64,000 nt of DNA, taken from contig OX620685.1 in assembly GCA_951635545.1 (NCBI GenBank), positions 2,108,001 through 2,172,000 on the forward strand, read 5' to 3'. Positions 9,043 to 18,137 of this stretch are shown in pieces. The notes beneath the pieces are model-generated. The model was not told the DNA's origin, did no database searches, and worked only from the letters and a program-made list of their open reading frames with translations. Both the position numbers and the translations under genes were made by a program. Source of the DNA: CAG-873 sp910578365. GTDB lineage: Bacteria > Bacteroidota > Bacteroidia > Bacteroidales > Muribaculaceae. The first letter of the stretch is position 1. Each line of letters opens with the position of its first letter.

Positions 9043-9072
9043 GTTGTTCAGGTGTTAGAAGGTGCCGTTGGA

Positions 9073-9447
9073 TTAGTGTTGCTCCTTGGCGCAGAGCTCG
9101 GCGTAGGCCTCGGGGGTGAGGAGGTTGTTGAGTTCGTCGGGGTCGCTCATTTCAATTTTGATAATCCAGTTGGTTACCGGGTCTTCGCTTACCAGTTTGG
9201 GGTTGTCGAGCAGCTCCTCGTTCACTTCCACAATTGCGCCGCTTACCGGCGAAAAGAGGTCGGATGCCGCCTTTACACTCTCGATAGCGCCGAAATCCTC
9301 GCCGGCCTCGACGTCGGTGTCTGCCTCAGGCAGGTCTACGTAAACTACGTTGCCGAGCTGTTTTGCTGCATATTCGCTGATGCCTATGTAGGCGATGTTG
9401 CCCTCTACGCGGGCGTATTCGTGAGAAGGAAGATAGTAGGTATTCAT
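9073..9447 (-). CDS. gcvH: Glycine cleavage system H protein
   Basis: GcvH shuttles the aminomethyl group on a lipoyl arm between the P, T and L proteins. The 124 residues contain the lipoylation motif GAIESVKAAS with acceptor Lys59, and end with the usual acidic C-terminus. It sits between gcvT and gcvPA. Lipoate ligase at the start of the same operon probably modifies it. Confidence 0.96.
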   Translation of the reverse strand: MNTYYLPSHEYARVEGNIAYIGISEYAAKQLGNVVYVDLPEADTDVEAGEDFGAIESVKAASDLFSPVSGAIVEVNEELLDNPKLVSEDPVTNWIIKIEMSDPDELNNLLTPEAYAELCAKEQH

Positions 9448-9479
9448 GGTTATAATGTTAGGTGTTGAATGTTAGATGA

Positions 9480-10613
9480 TTATTTTTTGTAATTGGGGGT
9501 ATAGAAGCGTTTTTTTATAACCTTGGCGGGGAAGACTTTGCGGCGGACACGTACCAGCACTTCGCTGCTTAGCGGGGCGTGGGCAGCGTCGACCATGGCC
9601 ATGGCCAGGTTCTTGCCCAGGGTTATCGAGCGGTATCCGGTGGTGATGTGGCCGATAACCTCCTCAGTGACGGGGTCGAGTACTTCGTAGCCGTGGCGGG
9701 GTATGGCCATGCCGTCGACTTCGAGTCCGACAACTTTGCGCTTGAGGCCTTCGGCTTTCTGAGCCACCAGACGGTCGCGGCCTACAAAGTCCTTGTCGAG
9801 CTTCACAAACATGCCCAGACCGGCTTCCAGCGGGGTGATATCGTCGGCAAGTTCATCGCCGTACAGAGGCAGGCCGGCTTCGAAACGCAGTGTGTCGCGA
9901 CAGCCGAGGCCGCATGGGGCCACGCCGTTTTCGAGCAGTTGCTGCCACAGTTCTATGATTACGGGCTCGTCGGCATATACTTCGAAACCGTCTTCACCGG
10001 TGTAGCCTGTGCGGCTGATTACCATTGGAAAGAACACATCCTCGCCGTCTTCGTCCTTACCCTGTACCTCAAGCTCGTAGAAATGATAGAAGCCGAGGGC
10101 TTTGAGGTCGATGTCGGGGAATATTTTCTGCAGTTGTGCTTCGGCTTCGGGGCCTTGTACGGCCACCTCGCTCCAGCATTCGCTCTCAAGCGATACCGAC
10201 AGGTCTTCGGCGTCGAACTTGTTCATTTGCGCCAGAATCCAGTCTTCGTCCTTTTTTATGTTGGCGGCGTTGATTACCAGGAAGTATTCCGCGTCCGACA
10301 CACGGTAAACCAGCAGGTCGTCGACTACTCCGCCTTCGTCGTTGGTGAGCATGCCGTAGGCAATCTGGCCGTCTTCAAGCAGAGTAACGTCGTTGGTGAA
10401 TATATGATTCACGAATGCGGTGGCATCTTCGCCCTCGATGCGTACTTCGCCCATGTGGCTTACGTCGAACACGCCTGAGTGGCGGCGTACGGCGTTATGT
10501 TCGGCCTCGATACCCTCGTATTCGATGGGCATATCGAAACCGGCAAACGGACTCATTTTGGCTCCGAGCTCACGGTGGTGCGCGTTGAGGCAGGTTGTTT
10601 TAAGTTCTTCCAT
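9480..10613 (-). CDS. gcvT: Aminomethyltransferase (T-protein)
   Basis: GcvT releases ammonia from the aminomethyl-lipoyl arm of GcvH and transfers the one-carbon unit to tetrahydrofolate. The 377 residues show the folate-binding N-terminal features (PFAGFDMPIEYEGI, FDVSHMGEVRIEG) and the C-terminal barrel segment PRHGYEV. Length and start agree with the family. It lies 15 bp downstream of the lipoate ligase gene. Confidence 0.96.
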   Translation of the reverse strand: MEELKTTCLNAHHRELGAKMSPFAGFDMPIEYEGIEAEHNAVRRHSGVFDVSHMGEVRIEGEDATAFVNHIFTNDVTLLEDGQIAYGMLTNDEGGVVDDLLVYRVSDAEYFLVINAANIKKDEDWILAQMNKFDAEDLSVSLESECWSEVAVQGPEAEAQLQKIFPDIDLKALGFYHFYELEVQGKDEDGEDVFFPMVISRTGYTGEDGFEVYADEPVIIELWQQLLENGVAPCGLGCRDTLRFEAGLPLYGDELADDITPLEAGLGMFVKLDKDFVGRDRLVAQKAEGLKRKVVGLEVDGMAIPRHGYEVLDPVTEEVIGHITTGYRSITLGKNLAMAMVDAAHAPLSSEVLVRVRRKVFPAKVIKKRFYTPNYKK

Positions 10614-10628
10614 GGTATATCAGTTTGT

Positions 10629-11618
10629 TTAGGAGTTTATAATCAGTTCAATCAGTTGCTCGTTTGTGAGTCCGTGTATCACCATTCCGGCATCGGTGTC
10701 GCCCAGAGCTTCCTCCAGGCCCCGGCGGGTGAGAGGCGCGCCGCGCAGGCGGTCAAGCAGTCCTGAGTCGAGATCGGAGAGCAGAAAAAAGTCGCCGCCA
10801 AGGTTCACCCGCCGTATGCGGCCGTCGCTGTCGCAGTCCACATCGGCCATGAACTCGCCCACGCCGTCGATGCGCTTTCGGCTCTTTGCGGCCACGCCTT
10901 TGCGGCCGAATATCCATTCGTGACGGTAGTATTCCTGCTCGGTCAGCTCTATTCCGGCTATCTGCTCGGGGCTAAGAGTTATGGGTTCTTCATCGCATAT
11001 CTCGTTGATGATATGTGCGCGGAAATCGTCGAACGGCAGTTCCGGCACGTGTTCTTTAATGGTTGTGATGTGCGATGCCACCGACTGCACCTGCTTCGAC
11101 TCCAGTTTGGAACGCGATGGTGTTATGGCGTGAAGCATGTGTTCCACATTGGTTGAATATAGCATAGTGCCGTGGGCAATGCTGCGGCCCGGCAGATGGT
11201 AAAATGCGTTGCCCGATACTTTGCGGTTGCCAATGAGTACATCGTTGCGGCCCGACGACGAGGCGTCGAGGCCCAGTTTGCGAAGCATGCGGGCCACGAT
11301 TTCGGTATAGCGTGCGAACGTGGGGCCTATGTCGGTGCGCCAGGTGATGTATGAAATCATTATATTGTCGCGGTCGGCGAACACACAGCCTCCTCCGCTG
11401 CGTCGGCGATAGGTCTGTATGCCGTGTGCGCGGCAATAGTCGAGGTCGACTTCGGCGTCGATAAGCTGGTTGCGCCCGAAAATCACCGTAGGGTCTACGA
11501 CCCAGGTGAAGAAATATTCTCCGCGTGGCAGATTGCGCGCCACCCATTCCTCGGCGGCGAGGTAGAATGGCAGGCGTCGGACACAGCCTGGAGCGTCGGG
11601 GATGATTACATGTTTCAT
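10629..11618 (-). CDS. lplA: Lipoate--protein ligase A family
   Basis: This enzyme activates free lipoate with ATP and attaches it to target lysines. The 329 residues carry the signature RRRSGGGCVF and the catalytic-lysine region NRKVSGNAFY, plus a C-terminal accessory domain of about 90 residues. The ATG at 11618 was chosen because a frame starting further upstream (TTG at 11642) lies inside the -7 box. As first gene of the gcv operon it probably lipoylates GcvH, coupling cofactor scavenging to glycine cleavage. Confidence 0.92.
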   Translation of the reverse strand: MKHVIIPDAPGCVRRLPFYLAAEEWVARNLPRGEYFFTWVVDPTVIFGRNQLIDAEVDLDYCRAHGIQTYRRRSGGGCVFADRDNIMISYITWRTDIGPTFARYTEIVARMLRKLGLDASSSGRNDVLIGNRKVSGNAFYHLPGRSIAHGTMLYSTNVEHMLHAITPSRSKLESKQVQSVASHITTIKEHVPELPFDDFRAHIINEICDEEPITLSPEQIAGIELTEQEYYRHEWIFGRKGVAAKSRKRIDGVGEFMADVDCDSDGRIRRVNLGGDFFLLSDLDSGLLDRLRGAPLTRRGLEEALGDTDAGMVIHGLTNEQLIELIINS

Positions 11619-11639
11619 GGCCTGGTTAGTATGGATTTC

Positions 11640-11647
11640 CAAAATTA
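11640..11647 (-). promoter_or_regulatory. -7 box TAATTTTG for the lplA-gcv-lpdA operon
   Basis: The box ends 21 nt before the lplA ATG. Together with the ybaK box at 11710-11717 it makes the 103-bp gap a divergent promoter region. No glycine riboswitch fits in the short leader. Confidence 0.7.
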
Positions 11648-11709
11648 AATATATTTCGCCACGAAACCAAATAATTCCGCAAAAATTTTTATGGCATTTT
11701 TTTTAGTGC

Positions 11710-11717
11710 TAACTTTG
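11710..11717 (+). promoter_or_regulatory. -7 box TAACTTTG for ybaK, 4 nt from the ATG
   Basis: The final G of the box is separated from the ybaK ATG by only CGAT. Because initiation normally occurs a few bases after this box, the mRNA is predicted to begin at or beside the start codon. Confidence 0.65.
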
Positions 11718-11721
11718 CGAT

Positions 11722-12216
11722 ATGAATAAGGGTATAAACAAGACCAATGCTGCACGACTGCTGTCGCAGGCCGGAGTGGCTTATGAACTGATACCTTACG
11801 AGGTAGATGAGAACAACCTTGCCGCAGCCCATGTGGCTGAGTCGTTGGGCGAGGATATTAACCGGGTGTTCAAGAGTCTGGTGCTGCACGGCGAGAAGGC
11901 AGGCTACTTTGTGTGCGTGGTGCCAGGGAACCGCGAGGTCGACCTGAAAAAGGCCGCCAAAGCCGCAGGCGCGAAAAAGGCCGAGCTTATTCCGATGAAG
12001 GACCTGCTGCCGCTCACAGGCTATATACGCGGCGGCTGCTCGCCGGTGGGCATGAAGAAGCCATTCCCGATTTTCTTTCACGAAACCGCATGCAGTTTCG
12101 ACCATATTTACGTGAGTGCCGGCCAGCGGGGTCTTCAGCTGAAAGTGGCTCCATCCGACCTTATCGCATATACCGGTGCTACAGTGTGTGACCTTTGTAT
12201 GCCTGCTGAGTCATGA
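11722..12216 (+). CDS. ybaK: Cys-tRNA(Pro)/Cys-tRNA(Cys) deacylase, YbaK/EbsC family
   Basis: YbaK proteins hydrolyse Cys mischarged on tRNA(Pro), a trans-editing step. The 164 residues cover the whole domain; a conserved Lys in NRVFKSLVL (Lys51) and the segments VPGNREVDLKKAAKA, GYIRGGCSPVGMKK and SAGQRGLQLKVAP are typical. Its stop overlaps the aroC ATG by 4 bp, so it leads a three-gene operon with aroC and a radical SAM gene. The promoter box lies 4 nt upstream of the ATG. Confidence 0.93.
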   Translation: MNKGINKTNAARLLSQAGVAYELIPYEVDENNLAAAHVAESLGEDINRVFKSLVLHGEKAGYFVCVVPGNREVDLKKAAKAAGAKKAELIPMKDLLPLTGYIRGGCSPVGMKKPFPIFFHETACSFDHIYVSAGQRGLQLKVAPSDLIAYTGATVCDLCMPAES

Positions 12217-13289
12217 ACACTTTCGGGCACATCTACCGCCTTACTACATTCGGCGAGAGCCACGGGCCTGCCGTAGGCGGCATAATCGACGGCTGTCCTG
12301 CCGGTTTTCGTCCCGACTTCGACGAACTCGCCCGTCAGATGGCGCGGCGACGCCCTGGCAGCGGTGCGGCGGCAAGTCATCGCCGCGAGGCCGACGGAGT
12401 GCAGTTTCTGTCGGGTATTTTCGAGGGTGTCACCACCGGAACCCCTATAGGATTCGTAATAGCCAACAGCGATGTGCGCAGCGCCGACTACACGCAGTTG
12501 CGTGATGCCTGGCGCCCGTCGCACGCCGACTATACCTACGATGCCAAATACGGCCTGCGCGACTATTGCGGTGGCGGACGAGCGTCGGCCCGTGAAACGG
12601 CGGCGCGCATGGCCGGCGGTGCCTTGGCCATGCAGATACTGCGCGCCAATGGAATAAGCATAACCGCCTACACTTCGCAGATAGCGGCCATAAAACTGCC
12701 TCAGAGTTACCGCCAGATTAGTCTTGCCGATGTCGACAGCTGTGTGCTGCGCTGTCCCGACGCTACCGCAGCCACCGCCATGCTGCACGCGGTGGAGCAG
12801 GCGCGGGCCGAAGGCGACACCCTCGGCGGAGTAGTCAGCTGTGTGATTTGCGGTGTTCCGGCCGGTTTAGGCGAGCCGGTGTTCGGCAAGCTTCAGGCCA
12901 TGCTGGCCTCGGCCATGATGGGCATTCCGGCCGCCAAGGGCTTTGACTATGGCATGGGCTTCGACGACATCGACCGCCGTGGCAGCGAGGTCGCCGATAC
13001 ATTCTACACTGCCTCCGACGGCAGTGTGCGTACACGCGCCAACCACTCCGGCGGCATACAGGGCGGCATAAGCAATGGCGAAGACATATACTTCCGTGTG
13101 GCTTTCAAGCCTGTGGCTACGCTGATGCAGCCTGTGGAAACTATCGGCAGCAGCGGCCTGCCTGTGACACTGGAGCCTGCCGGACGTCACGATGCCTGCG
13201 TTGTGCCTCGTGCCGTGCCGGTGGTGGAGGCCATGGCAGCCATGACGATACTCGACGCCCTGCTGATTAACCGTTGCGCACGCCTATGA
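12213..13289 (+). CDS. aroC: Chorismate synthase
   Basis: AroC converts EPSP to chorismate, the last step of the shikimate pathway, using reduced FMN. The 358 residues show the family signatures TFGESHGPAVGGIIDG at the start, RPGSGAAASHRREAD, CGGGRASARETAARMA and a late NHSGGIQGGISNG. It overlaps ybaK and the radical SAM gene by 4 bp on each side, indicating translational coupling. Other aro genes are not in this window. Confidence 0.97.
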   Translation: MNTFGHIYRLTTFGESHGPAVGGIIDGCPAGFRPDFDELARQMARRRPGSGAAASHRREADGVQFLSGIFEGVTTGTPIGFVIANSDVRSADYTQLRDAWRPSHADYTYDAKYGLRDYCGGGRASARETAARMAGGALAMQILRANGISITAYTSQIAAIKLPQSYRQISLADVDSCVLRCPDATAATAMLHAVEQARAEGDTLGGVVSCVICGVPAGLGEPVFGKLQAMLASAMMGIPAAKGFDYGMGFDDIDRRGSEVADTFYTASDGSVRTRANHSGGIQGGISNGEDIYFRVAFKPVATLMQPVETIGSSGLPVTLEPAGRHDACVVPRAVPVVEAMAAMTILDALLINRCARL

Positions 13290-14194
13290 GCAATCCGTAT
13301 TACCGCGACTATGCCTGGTGGCTCTCTACATTGTTCGAGGGCAAAGTGCAGAAAATCACCGTCGATGCCGGGTTCAGTTGTCCTAACCGCGACGGCACCA
13401 TAGGCCGCGGCGGCTGCACATATTGCAACAATGCCTCGTTTTCGCCCGATACCTCTGCCGACGGCGAGGATATTGAGGCACGCCTCGAGGCCGGCAAACG
13501 TTTTTTTGCCGGCAAGTACCCGGCCATGCGCTATCTTGCTTATTTCCAGAGCTACACCAACACACATGGTCCGCGTGAGAAACTCCTTGACCTATACCGC
13601 CGGGCGCTGGCGGTGGATGGTGTGGCCGGACTGATAATAGGCACCCGTCCCGACTGTGTGGAGGCCTCGCTACTGGCCGACATCAAAGCCGTGGGCAATG
13701 GACGCCCGGTGATAATGGAGTACGGCGCCGAGAGCAGCCACGACACCACACTGCAGGCCGTGAACCGCTGTCACAGCTGGGCCGACACCGTGAGGGCGGT
13801 GGAAATGACAGCTGATGCCGGTCTGCACTGCGGCCTGCACTTTATACTCGGTCTGCCGGGCGAGGACAGGGCCATGATTATGCAGACCGTCGACCGCCTG
13901 AACAAGCTGCCGGTCGAAACGGTAAAGTTCCACCAGCTGCAGATAATACGCGGCACACGCCTGGCGCAGCAATACCAAAAGGGTGAAACGGAGTTTATCC
14001 GCTTCACCCCTGAGAGCTATATAGATTTATGTGTGGATATTATCGGCAGACTCAGGCCGGATATAGCTATCGAGCGCTTTGTGTCGCAGTCGCCAGCAGA
14101 GTTGCTTATAGAGCCTCGCTGGGGACTGAAAAACTATCAGTTTGTGAATCTTCTCAACCGCGCTCTCGCTACTTCGCGGGCTTCCGGCCGCTGA
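13286..14194 (+). CDS. TIGR01212-type radical SAM protein (YhcC-like)
   Basis: From the ATG at 13286 the protein has 302 residues. The iron-sulfur motif is Cys32-x11-Cys44-x2-Cys47, within the segments SCPNRDGTIGRGG and CTYCNNASF, the spacing of the TIGR01212/YhcC family rather than the classic CxxxCxxC. Later segments (AESSHDTTLQAVNRCHSW, GLHFILGLPGEDR) also fit. The substrate of this family is not firmly known. It overlaps aroC by 4 bp, and its last 26 bp overlap the end of the convergent gene at 14169. Confidence 0.9.
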   Translation: MSNPYYRDYAWWLSTLFEGKVQKITVDAGFSCPNRDGTIGRGGCTYCNNASFSPDTSADGEDIEARLEAGKRFFAGKYPAMRYLAYFQSYTNTHGPREKLLDLYRRALAVDGVAGLIIGTRPDCVEASLLADIKAVGNGRPVIMEYGAESSHDTTLQAVNRCHSWADTVRAVEMTADAGLHCGLHFILGLPGEDRAMIMQTVDRLNKLPVETVKFHQLQIIRGTRLAQQYQKGETEFIRFTPESYIDLCVDIIGRLRPDIAIERFVSQSPAELLIEPRWGLKNYQFVNLLNRALATSRASGR

Positions 14195-14675
14195 CCAGCG
14201 AGGTCGCTTCGGCAAATGGTATCTGCACCATCTTTACTTCGGAACGGATGCCGCTGTAGTCCTGGGCGCTGTGTATACCTGCGGCCACAGCGTCGGCCGA
14301 CGACACAACGAAGTACACCGTGGGAATTCCTGATGCCTCTATGGCTTTCATAGCTGCCGCGGTAGGCTGGACAACAGTGTATATCTGGGCATTGGCCAGC
14401 GATTTGGTGCGCGATTTGTTGATTGCCACCTGCTCGGCTGTCTGCTCGCCTGAGGGCATGCCGGTGGCGCGCCACGCACCGTTCAGAATCACCACAGCGC
14501 CGCATGGCAGGCCATTGTCGGCCACCGAAGTTTTTGCCGCCGACACGGCCATATCCATGAACACCTCTTCGGTGGGTTGTATTTTATCGACCTTGGTGAT
14601 TTCGACCTGTGCCGAAACTGCCGTAGCGGCGGCCATAGCCAATGCTACAAACAGAGTTTTAATCAGATTCTTCAT
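14169..14675 (-). CDS. Secreted cytidine-deaminase-fold protein lacking the zinc site
   Basis: The 168 residues start with a clear signal peptide (cleavage near VSAQ, residues 20-23). The mature part follows the layout of guanine/cytosine deaminases: a helix, then LPCGAVVILNGAW (56-68), a helix at the HAE position, then IYTVVQPTAAAMKAI (98-112) and IPTVYFVVSSADAVAAGI. The metal-binding motifs are gone: the helix reads TAEQVAINKS in place of (T)HAEINA, and PCxxC is replaced by PTAAA. It is therefore probably exported and catalytically dead as a deaminase, perhaps a ligand-binding protein. Family assignment is by motif order only. Confidence 0.65.
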   Translation of the reverse strand: MKNLIKTLFVALAMAAATAVSAQVEITKVDKIQPTEEVFMDMAVSAAKTSVADNGLPCGAVVILNGAWRATGMPSGEQTAEQVAINKSRTKSLANAQIYTVVQPTAAAMKAIEASGIPTVYFVVSSADAVAAGIHSAQDYSGIRSEVKMVQIPFAEATSLVSGRKPAK

Positions 14676-14719
14676 AGTTGTATAAATAATTTTGTTTCAG
14701 CCGCGGCCCTCACCGTCGG

Positions 14720-16775
14720 TTATTTCAGCTTCTTGACTATAACGCGGTCGATGGCAGCATGGTTGGTTTTGAGATTCATGTTTTCGTTTTCGGGACGGAA
14801 CTCCAGACTGATTTTGTGCTTGCCTTTGGCGAGCTTCAGTTTCAGGCTGTTGGTAGTGCCCCAGTCGTTCCAGTTGCCTACGCCGCGGTGAGGCATCACC
14901 ACAGTGCCGAGGCGCTTGCCGTCGACGCTTACGGTGCGTATGGCGCAGCGGTTCTCGGTGTTCACGGGGCCATTGCCGTTGGCATACACATATTCGATGG
15001 AGTAGAGGCCCTCGTCCGGAGCGTCGAACTCTACAACCACCGGTTTGGAATTATGGTCGACTTCCACAAAGCCGTGTCCGCTATATGCGTCTACCCGGGC
15101 ACGCGGCTGATAGGTTATCTCGTCTGAAATCAGGGACGTGCCTTCGCCGGGCATTTCGATGCTGAATGTGGCTGCATTGCTCAGCGGCTCGGAGGCAAAG
15201 CTCTCAACTCCGTTGCCCGAAACACCTATTACCTGATATTCGCCTGGCTCCGAGGCATCGTAGCTTGTGGCGGTGGTTTCGGCTACGGTAACACCGTTGC
15301 GCAACACTTTATAGTGGTCGATGTACTCTATCGACTGCCAGCGCAGTTTGTCGCCGTCGAAGCGGGCTATGGGAGTGAGCGGAGCCTTTACGTTGGCGGT
15401 ATGATTTACCTTCAGCGGGGCTATGTCGTTGTCGGCCATTACAATTTCGACCTTGTTGTGTCCCTTGATGTCGACGGGCAGCAGCGGGGCGTGCGGCTTG
15501 CCGTTGAGCCGGAACTCCTTGATGCGGTCGCCGTGGCCGCTGACGGTGATGTCGAGCACGGCATTGCGGTAGCGGAAATTATCCAGACTGCGTTCAGAAC
15601 CCAGTGCTTTGGGTACGAACGGGTGGAACGCCAGACCTTCGGGCATAAATTCGATGCCGAACAGGATTTTGTGTGTCAGGGCCAGATTGCCGGCCAGACA
15701 CCACAGCATGTTCGATGAGTTGAGCTCGGTGGCTATGTCGCCGTTGTCGAGTACAAAATTCTCTTTGTTGGTGGTGAAGAGGGCTGCCGGACGGAACACC
15801 GAGCCAATGGCCTCGAGGGTGCCCTGTTCGTTGCCGGTCTTGGCGTTTGCCATAGCCCAGTATGCTGCCACCCACGGCCATAGTGAGTTGTTGTGGTACG
15901 GGGGCATATCGGCAGTCTGCGGAAAAAATATGGCTGCGCCGAACGGGGTGGTTGGGTTGTTCTCGCTTATGGCGCGCGCCTGTTCGGGAGTTGCTATGTC
16001 GTATAGTATGGCCAGTGACTCTCCGAGGGTTTCGGCACGCGGGTTCAGAATGTGGAAATCGCGTCCGTAAGTGTACATGGCGTAATAGCCCTTTTCGGGC
16101 ATCCACAGCTCGCGGTTTATGGCTTGGGCCATCTGCTGCGAACGGGCGGCATAATCGGCGGCCTCCTTCTTCTTGCCCAGTTCGGCGGCCATCTGCGACA
16201 TAAGTTTCAGTGCCTGAGCGTGGACAATCGAAGTGCCAAGAGCTTCGGAGTTGTATATATCGGCGCACTGCATCCACTTGGGGTAGCTCTGTTCGCGCCA
16301 GTCGATAAAGCTGGTTTCGCCCTTTACAAGGCCGTTGGCCGAAGCTGTCACAAGGCTGTCGTCGGCCAGCGAGCGCTTTATTACCGGATAGATGTATTCG
16401 AGCCATTGGCGTTCGCCGGTCACCTTGTATATCTCGTAGGCTGCCAGGGCCCAGACCATGCGGTCGGAACTTACCGGCCACGCACCGCCGCTGCCGGTAT
16501 CCTGTATGATTTTGCCGTCGGCGTTCACTTTTTTCATCAGCGATATTTTCGAAGCCTCGGGCTGCATGTATGCCATCGACAGGAGAATGGAATAGCTTAC
16601 ATCGCGGGTCCATACGCCGGGCCATTCGATGCCGGTGCGCAGGGTGGTATCAGGTTCTACCGCATTCACCATTTCGTCGAGGCCTAAGTTGTAAATGGCC
16701 TTGTGCAGGGTGTTGGTGGTGTTGAGTTGCGGATACTGCGAAATGTCGTTCTTGAGTTTCCATTGCTTCTTGACA
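14720..16775 (-). pseudogene. Secreted six-hairpin glycosidase, C-terminal fragment (split by IS982)
   Basis: This part encodes about 683 residues after the break. Residues equivalent to about 100-480 are an (alpha/alpha)6-barrel of the MGH1-like/GH63-like type (WPGVWTRDVSYSILLSMAYM, DWREQSYPKWMQ, NNSLWPWVAAYWA). A linker domain and a C-terminal carbohydrate-binding-like beta domain (about the last 140 residues, NDWGTTNSLKLKLAKGKHKI) follow. The N-terminus lies across the insertion at 17930-18125. Joining both parts after removing the element and one TGACA copy restores one frame of about 748 codons, so the lesion looks recent. Substrate unknown. Confidence 0.8.
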
Positions 16776-17929
16776 ACGCGAGTTCGGGATAAGGAACACC
16801 ATAAAAAAGTTGAATCGGCAGCTTAAAAAAGTTGCCGATTCTCTTGGTAATATTACTGATATTTAGTAATTTAGAGGTACTAAACAATAAATACTGTATC
16901 ATGATTACCGAAAGTAAAGTTACTGAAATTTTTTGTATTGCAGATGATTTCTGCAAAGAATTTGAGGGTGAGATGGCAAAAAATGCACTTCCGTCCACAA
17001 CTGACACTCCAAAACGGAAAAGAAAGCGCATGATGTCGGATGCCGAGGTCATCACGATTCTGATCTGTTTCCACTTCAATTCGTACCGAAACTTCAAGCA
17101 CTATTATCTGGGATGTGTGCGCATTCACTGGAAGCATCTGTTTCCGCAGACATTCTCCTACAACCGCTTCGTGGAGGTCATGCCCCGATGTTTTGTGGCT
17201 ATGACCATGTTCCTGCGACTTGCATGTTTCGGAGAGTGCACGGGAATAAGTTTTGTGGACAGCACCTGCATTCCGGTCATTCATAACAAGCGCCAGTTCA
17301 ACATGAAAGTCTTCAAGGATATCGCGGCCAAGGGTAAGAGTACGATGGGATGGTATGTAGGCTTCAAGCTGCATCTGCTATGTAACGAAAAAGGGGAACT
17401 GATCAACTTCGTATTGACACGTGCCAATGTGGACGACCGCAATGAGGCAGTCATCGACACACTGACTGACAGGGTATTTGGAAAACTATACGCTGACAAG
17501 GGATATATATCGCAGTCTCTTTTCGGGCATCTTTGGGATGATGGCATACATATTGTGACAGGTCTTCGCTCGAACATGAAACAGCGTCTCATGCCGTTCT
17601 ATGACAGGATGATGCTTCGTAAAAGGAGCATCATCGAATCCATAAACGACATGCTGAAGAATGTGGCGCAGCTCGTCCACTCCCGCCATCGTAGTGTACA
17701 CAACTTCCTCATGAACCTGCTTGCGGCAATGGGGGCGTATTGTTTCTTCGCCACAAAGCCGGAAGTGAACTTCGACTTTGAGGTACCCGAGTCAAACGGG
17801 CAGCTTGTCCTTTGGGATTAACAACACCAAACTGTACAAATAAATCAGGCGACCTTGAAAGGCCGCCCAATACTCTATGTTGTCTTTTGCTTGGTTGAAA
17901 ATCATAAAGTTCTTATCCCGAACTCGCGT
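16776..17929 (+). mobile_element. IS982-family insertion sequence, copy 1
   Basis: The element is 1154 bp with 18-bp terminal inverted repeats ACGCGAGTTCGGGATAAG at each end. It is flanked by the 5-bp direct repeat TGACA (16771-16775 and 17930-17934). An internal hairpin (GAATCGGCA at 16812-16820, TGCCGATTC at 16833-16841) precedes the transposase and could block transcription entering from outside. It is inserted in antisense orientation in the glycosidase gene. A second full copy lies at 31401-32554. Confidence 0.93.
16901..17821 (+). CDS. IS982-family transposase
   Basis: The 306-residue DDE-type transposase begins MITESKVTEIFCIADDFCKEF, the usual IS982 start; the frame open further upstream lacks an ATG. 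Catalytic-region features include FVDSTCIPVIHNKR (first Asp), YVGFKLHLLCNEKGELI, LYADKGYIS (second Asp) and KRSIIESINDMLKN (Glu). The protein is identical to that of copy 2; the one DNA difference I noticed in the gene is silent (17812 T against 32437 C). It appears intact and potentially active. Confidence 0.93.
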   Translation: MITESKVTEIFCIADDFCKEFEGEMAKNALPSTTDTPKRKRKRMMSDAEVITILICFHFNSYRNFKHYYLGCVRIHWKHLFPQTFSYNRFVEVMPRCFVAMTMFLRLACFGECTGISFVDSTCIPVIHNKRQFNMKVFKDIAAKGKSTMGWYVGFKLHLLCNEKGELINFVLTRANVDDRNEAVIDTLTDRVFGKLYADKGYISQSLFGHLWDDGIHIVTGLRSNMKQRLMPFYDRMMLRKRSIIESINDMLKNVAQLVHSRHRSVHNFLMNLLAAMGAYCFFATKPEVNFDFEVPESNGQLVLWD

Positions 17930-18125
17930 TGACAGGCATGAAATAGCCGGGTTGGGCATGGTAGGTCGATACCAGTTCGGTGCCCGACGGGGCTGTGGCC
18001 ACAAATTCACCTTGGATAATTGAGTCGCCGGTCCAGGTGTAGGCCGATGTCGATACTATTTTCTGAGCCTGGACGCCGGAGGTCAGAAGTCCTGCGGCAA
18101 GTGTCAGAGTTGCAAGTTTTCGCAT
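17930..18125 (-). pseudogene. Secreted six-hairpin glycosidase, N-terminal fragment
   Basis: This fragment encodes 65 residues: a signal peptide (MRKLATLTLAAGLLTSGVQA) and the beginning of the mature protein up to GYFMPV, where the IS982 element interrupts codon 66. It starts 12 bp after the tilS stop, so the intact gene was probably transcribed with tilS. The remainder is at 14720-16775. Confidence 0.8.
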
Positions 18126-18137
18126 GGATAAGTAAGT

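Noticed and set aside
11619..11721. Glycine riboswitch in front of the gcv operon
   Set aside because: The predicted leader is only about 15 nt, far too short for a glycine aptamer.
14687..14694. Plus-strand TAATTTTG match between the deaminase-fold and glycosidase genes
   Set aside because: It would transcribe only antisense to the glycosidase gene; probably a chance match in A+T-rich intergenic DNA.
15594..16625. Minus-strand open frame of 343 codons within the glycosidase fragment
   Set aside because: It is out of frame with the glycosidase, whose own frame has clear barrel motifs; composition is Arg/Pro-rich as expected for a shadow.
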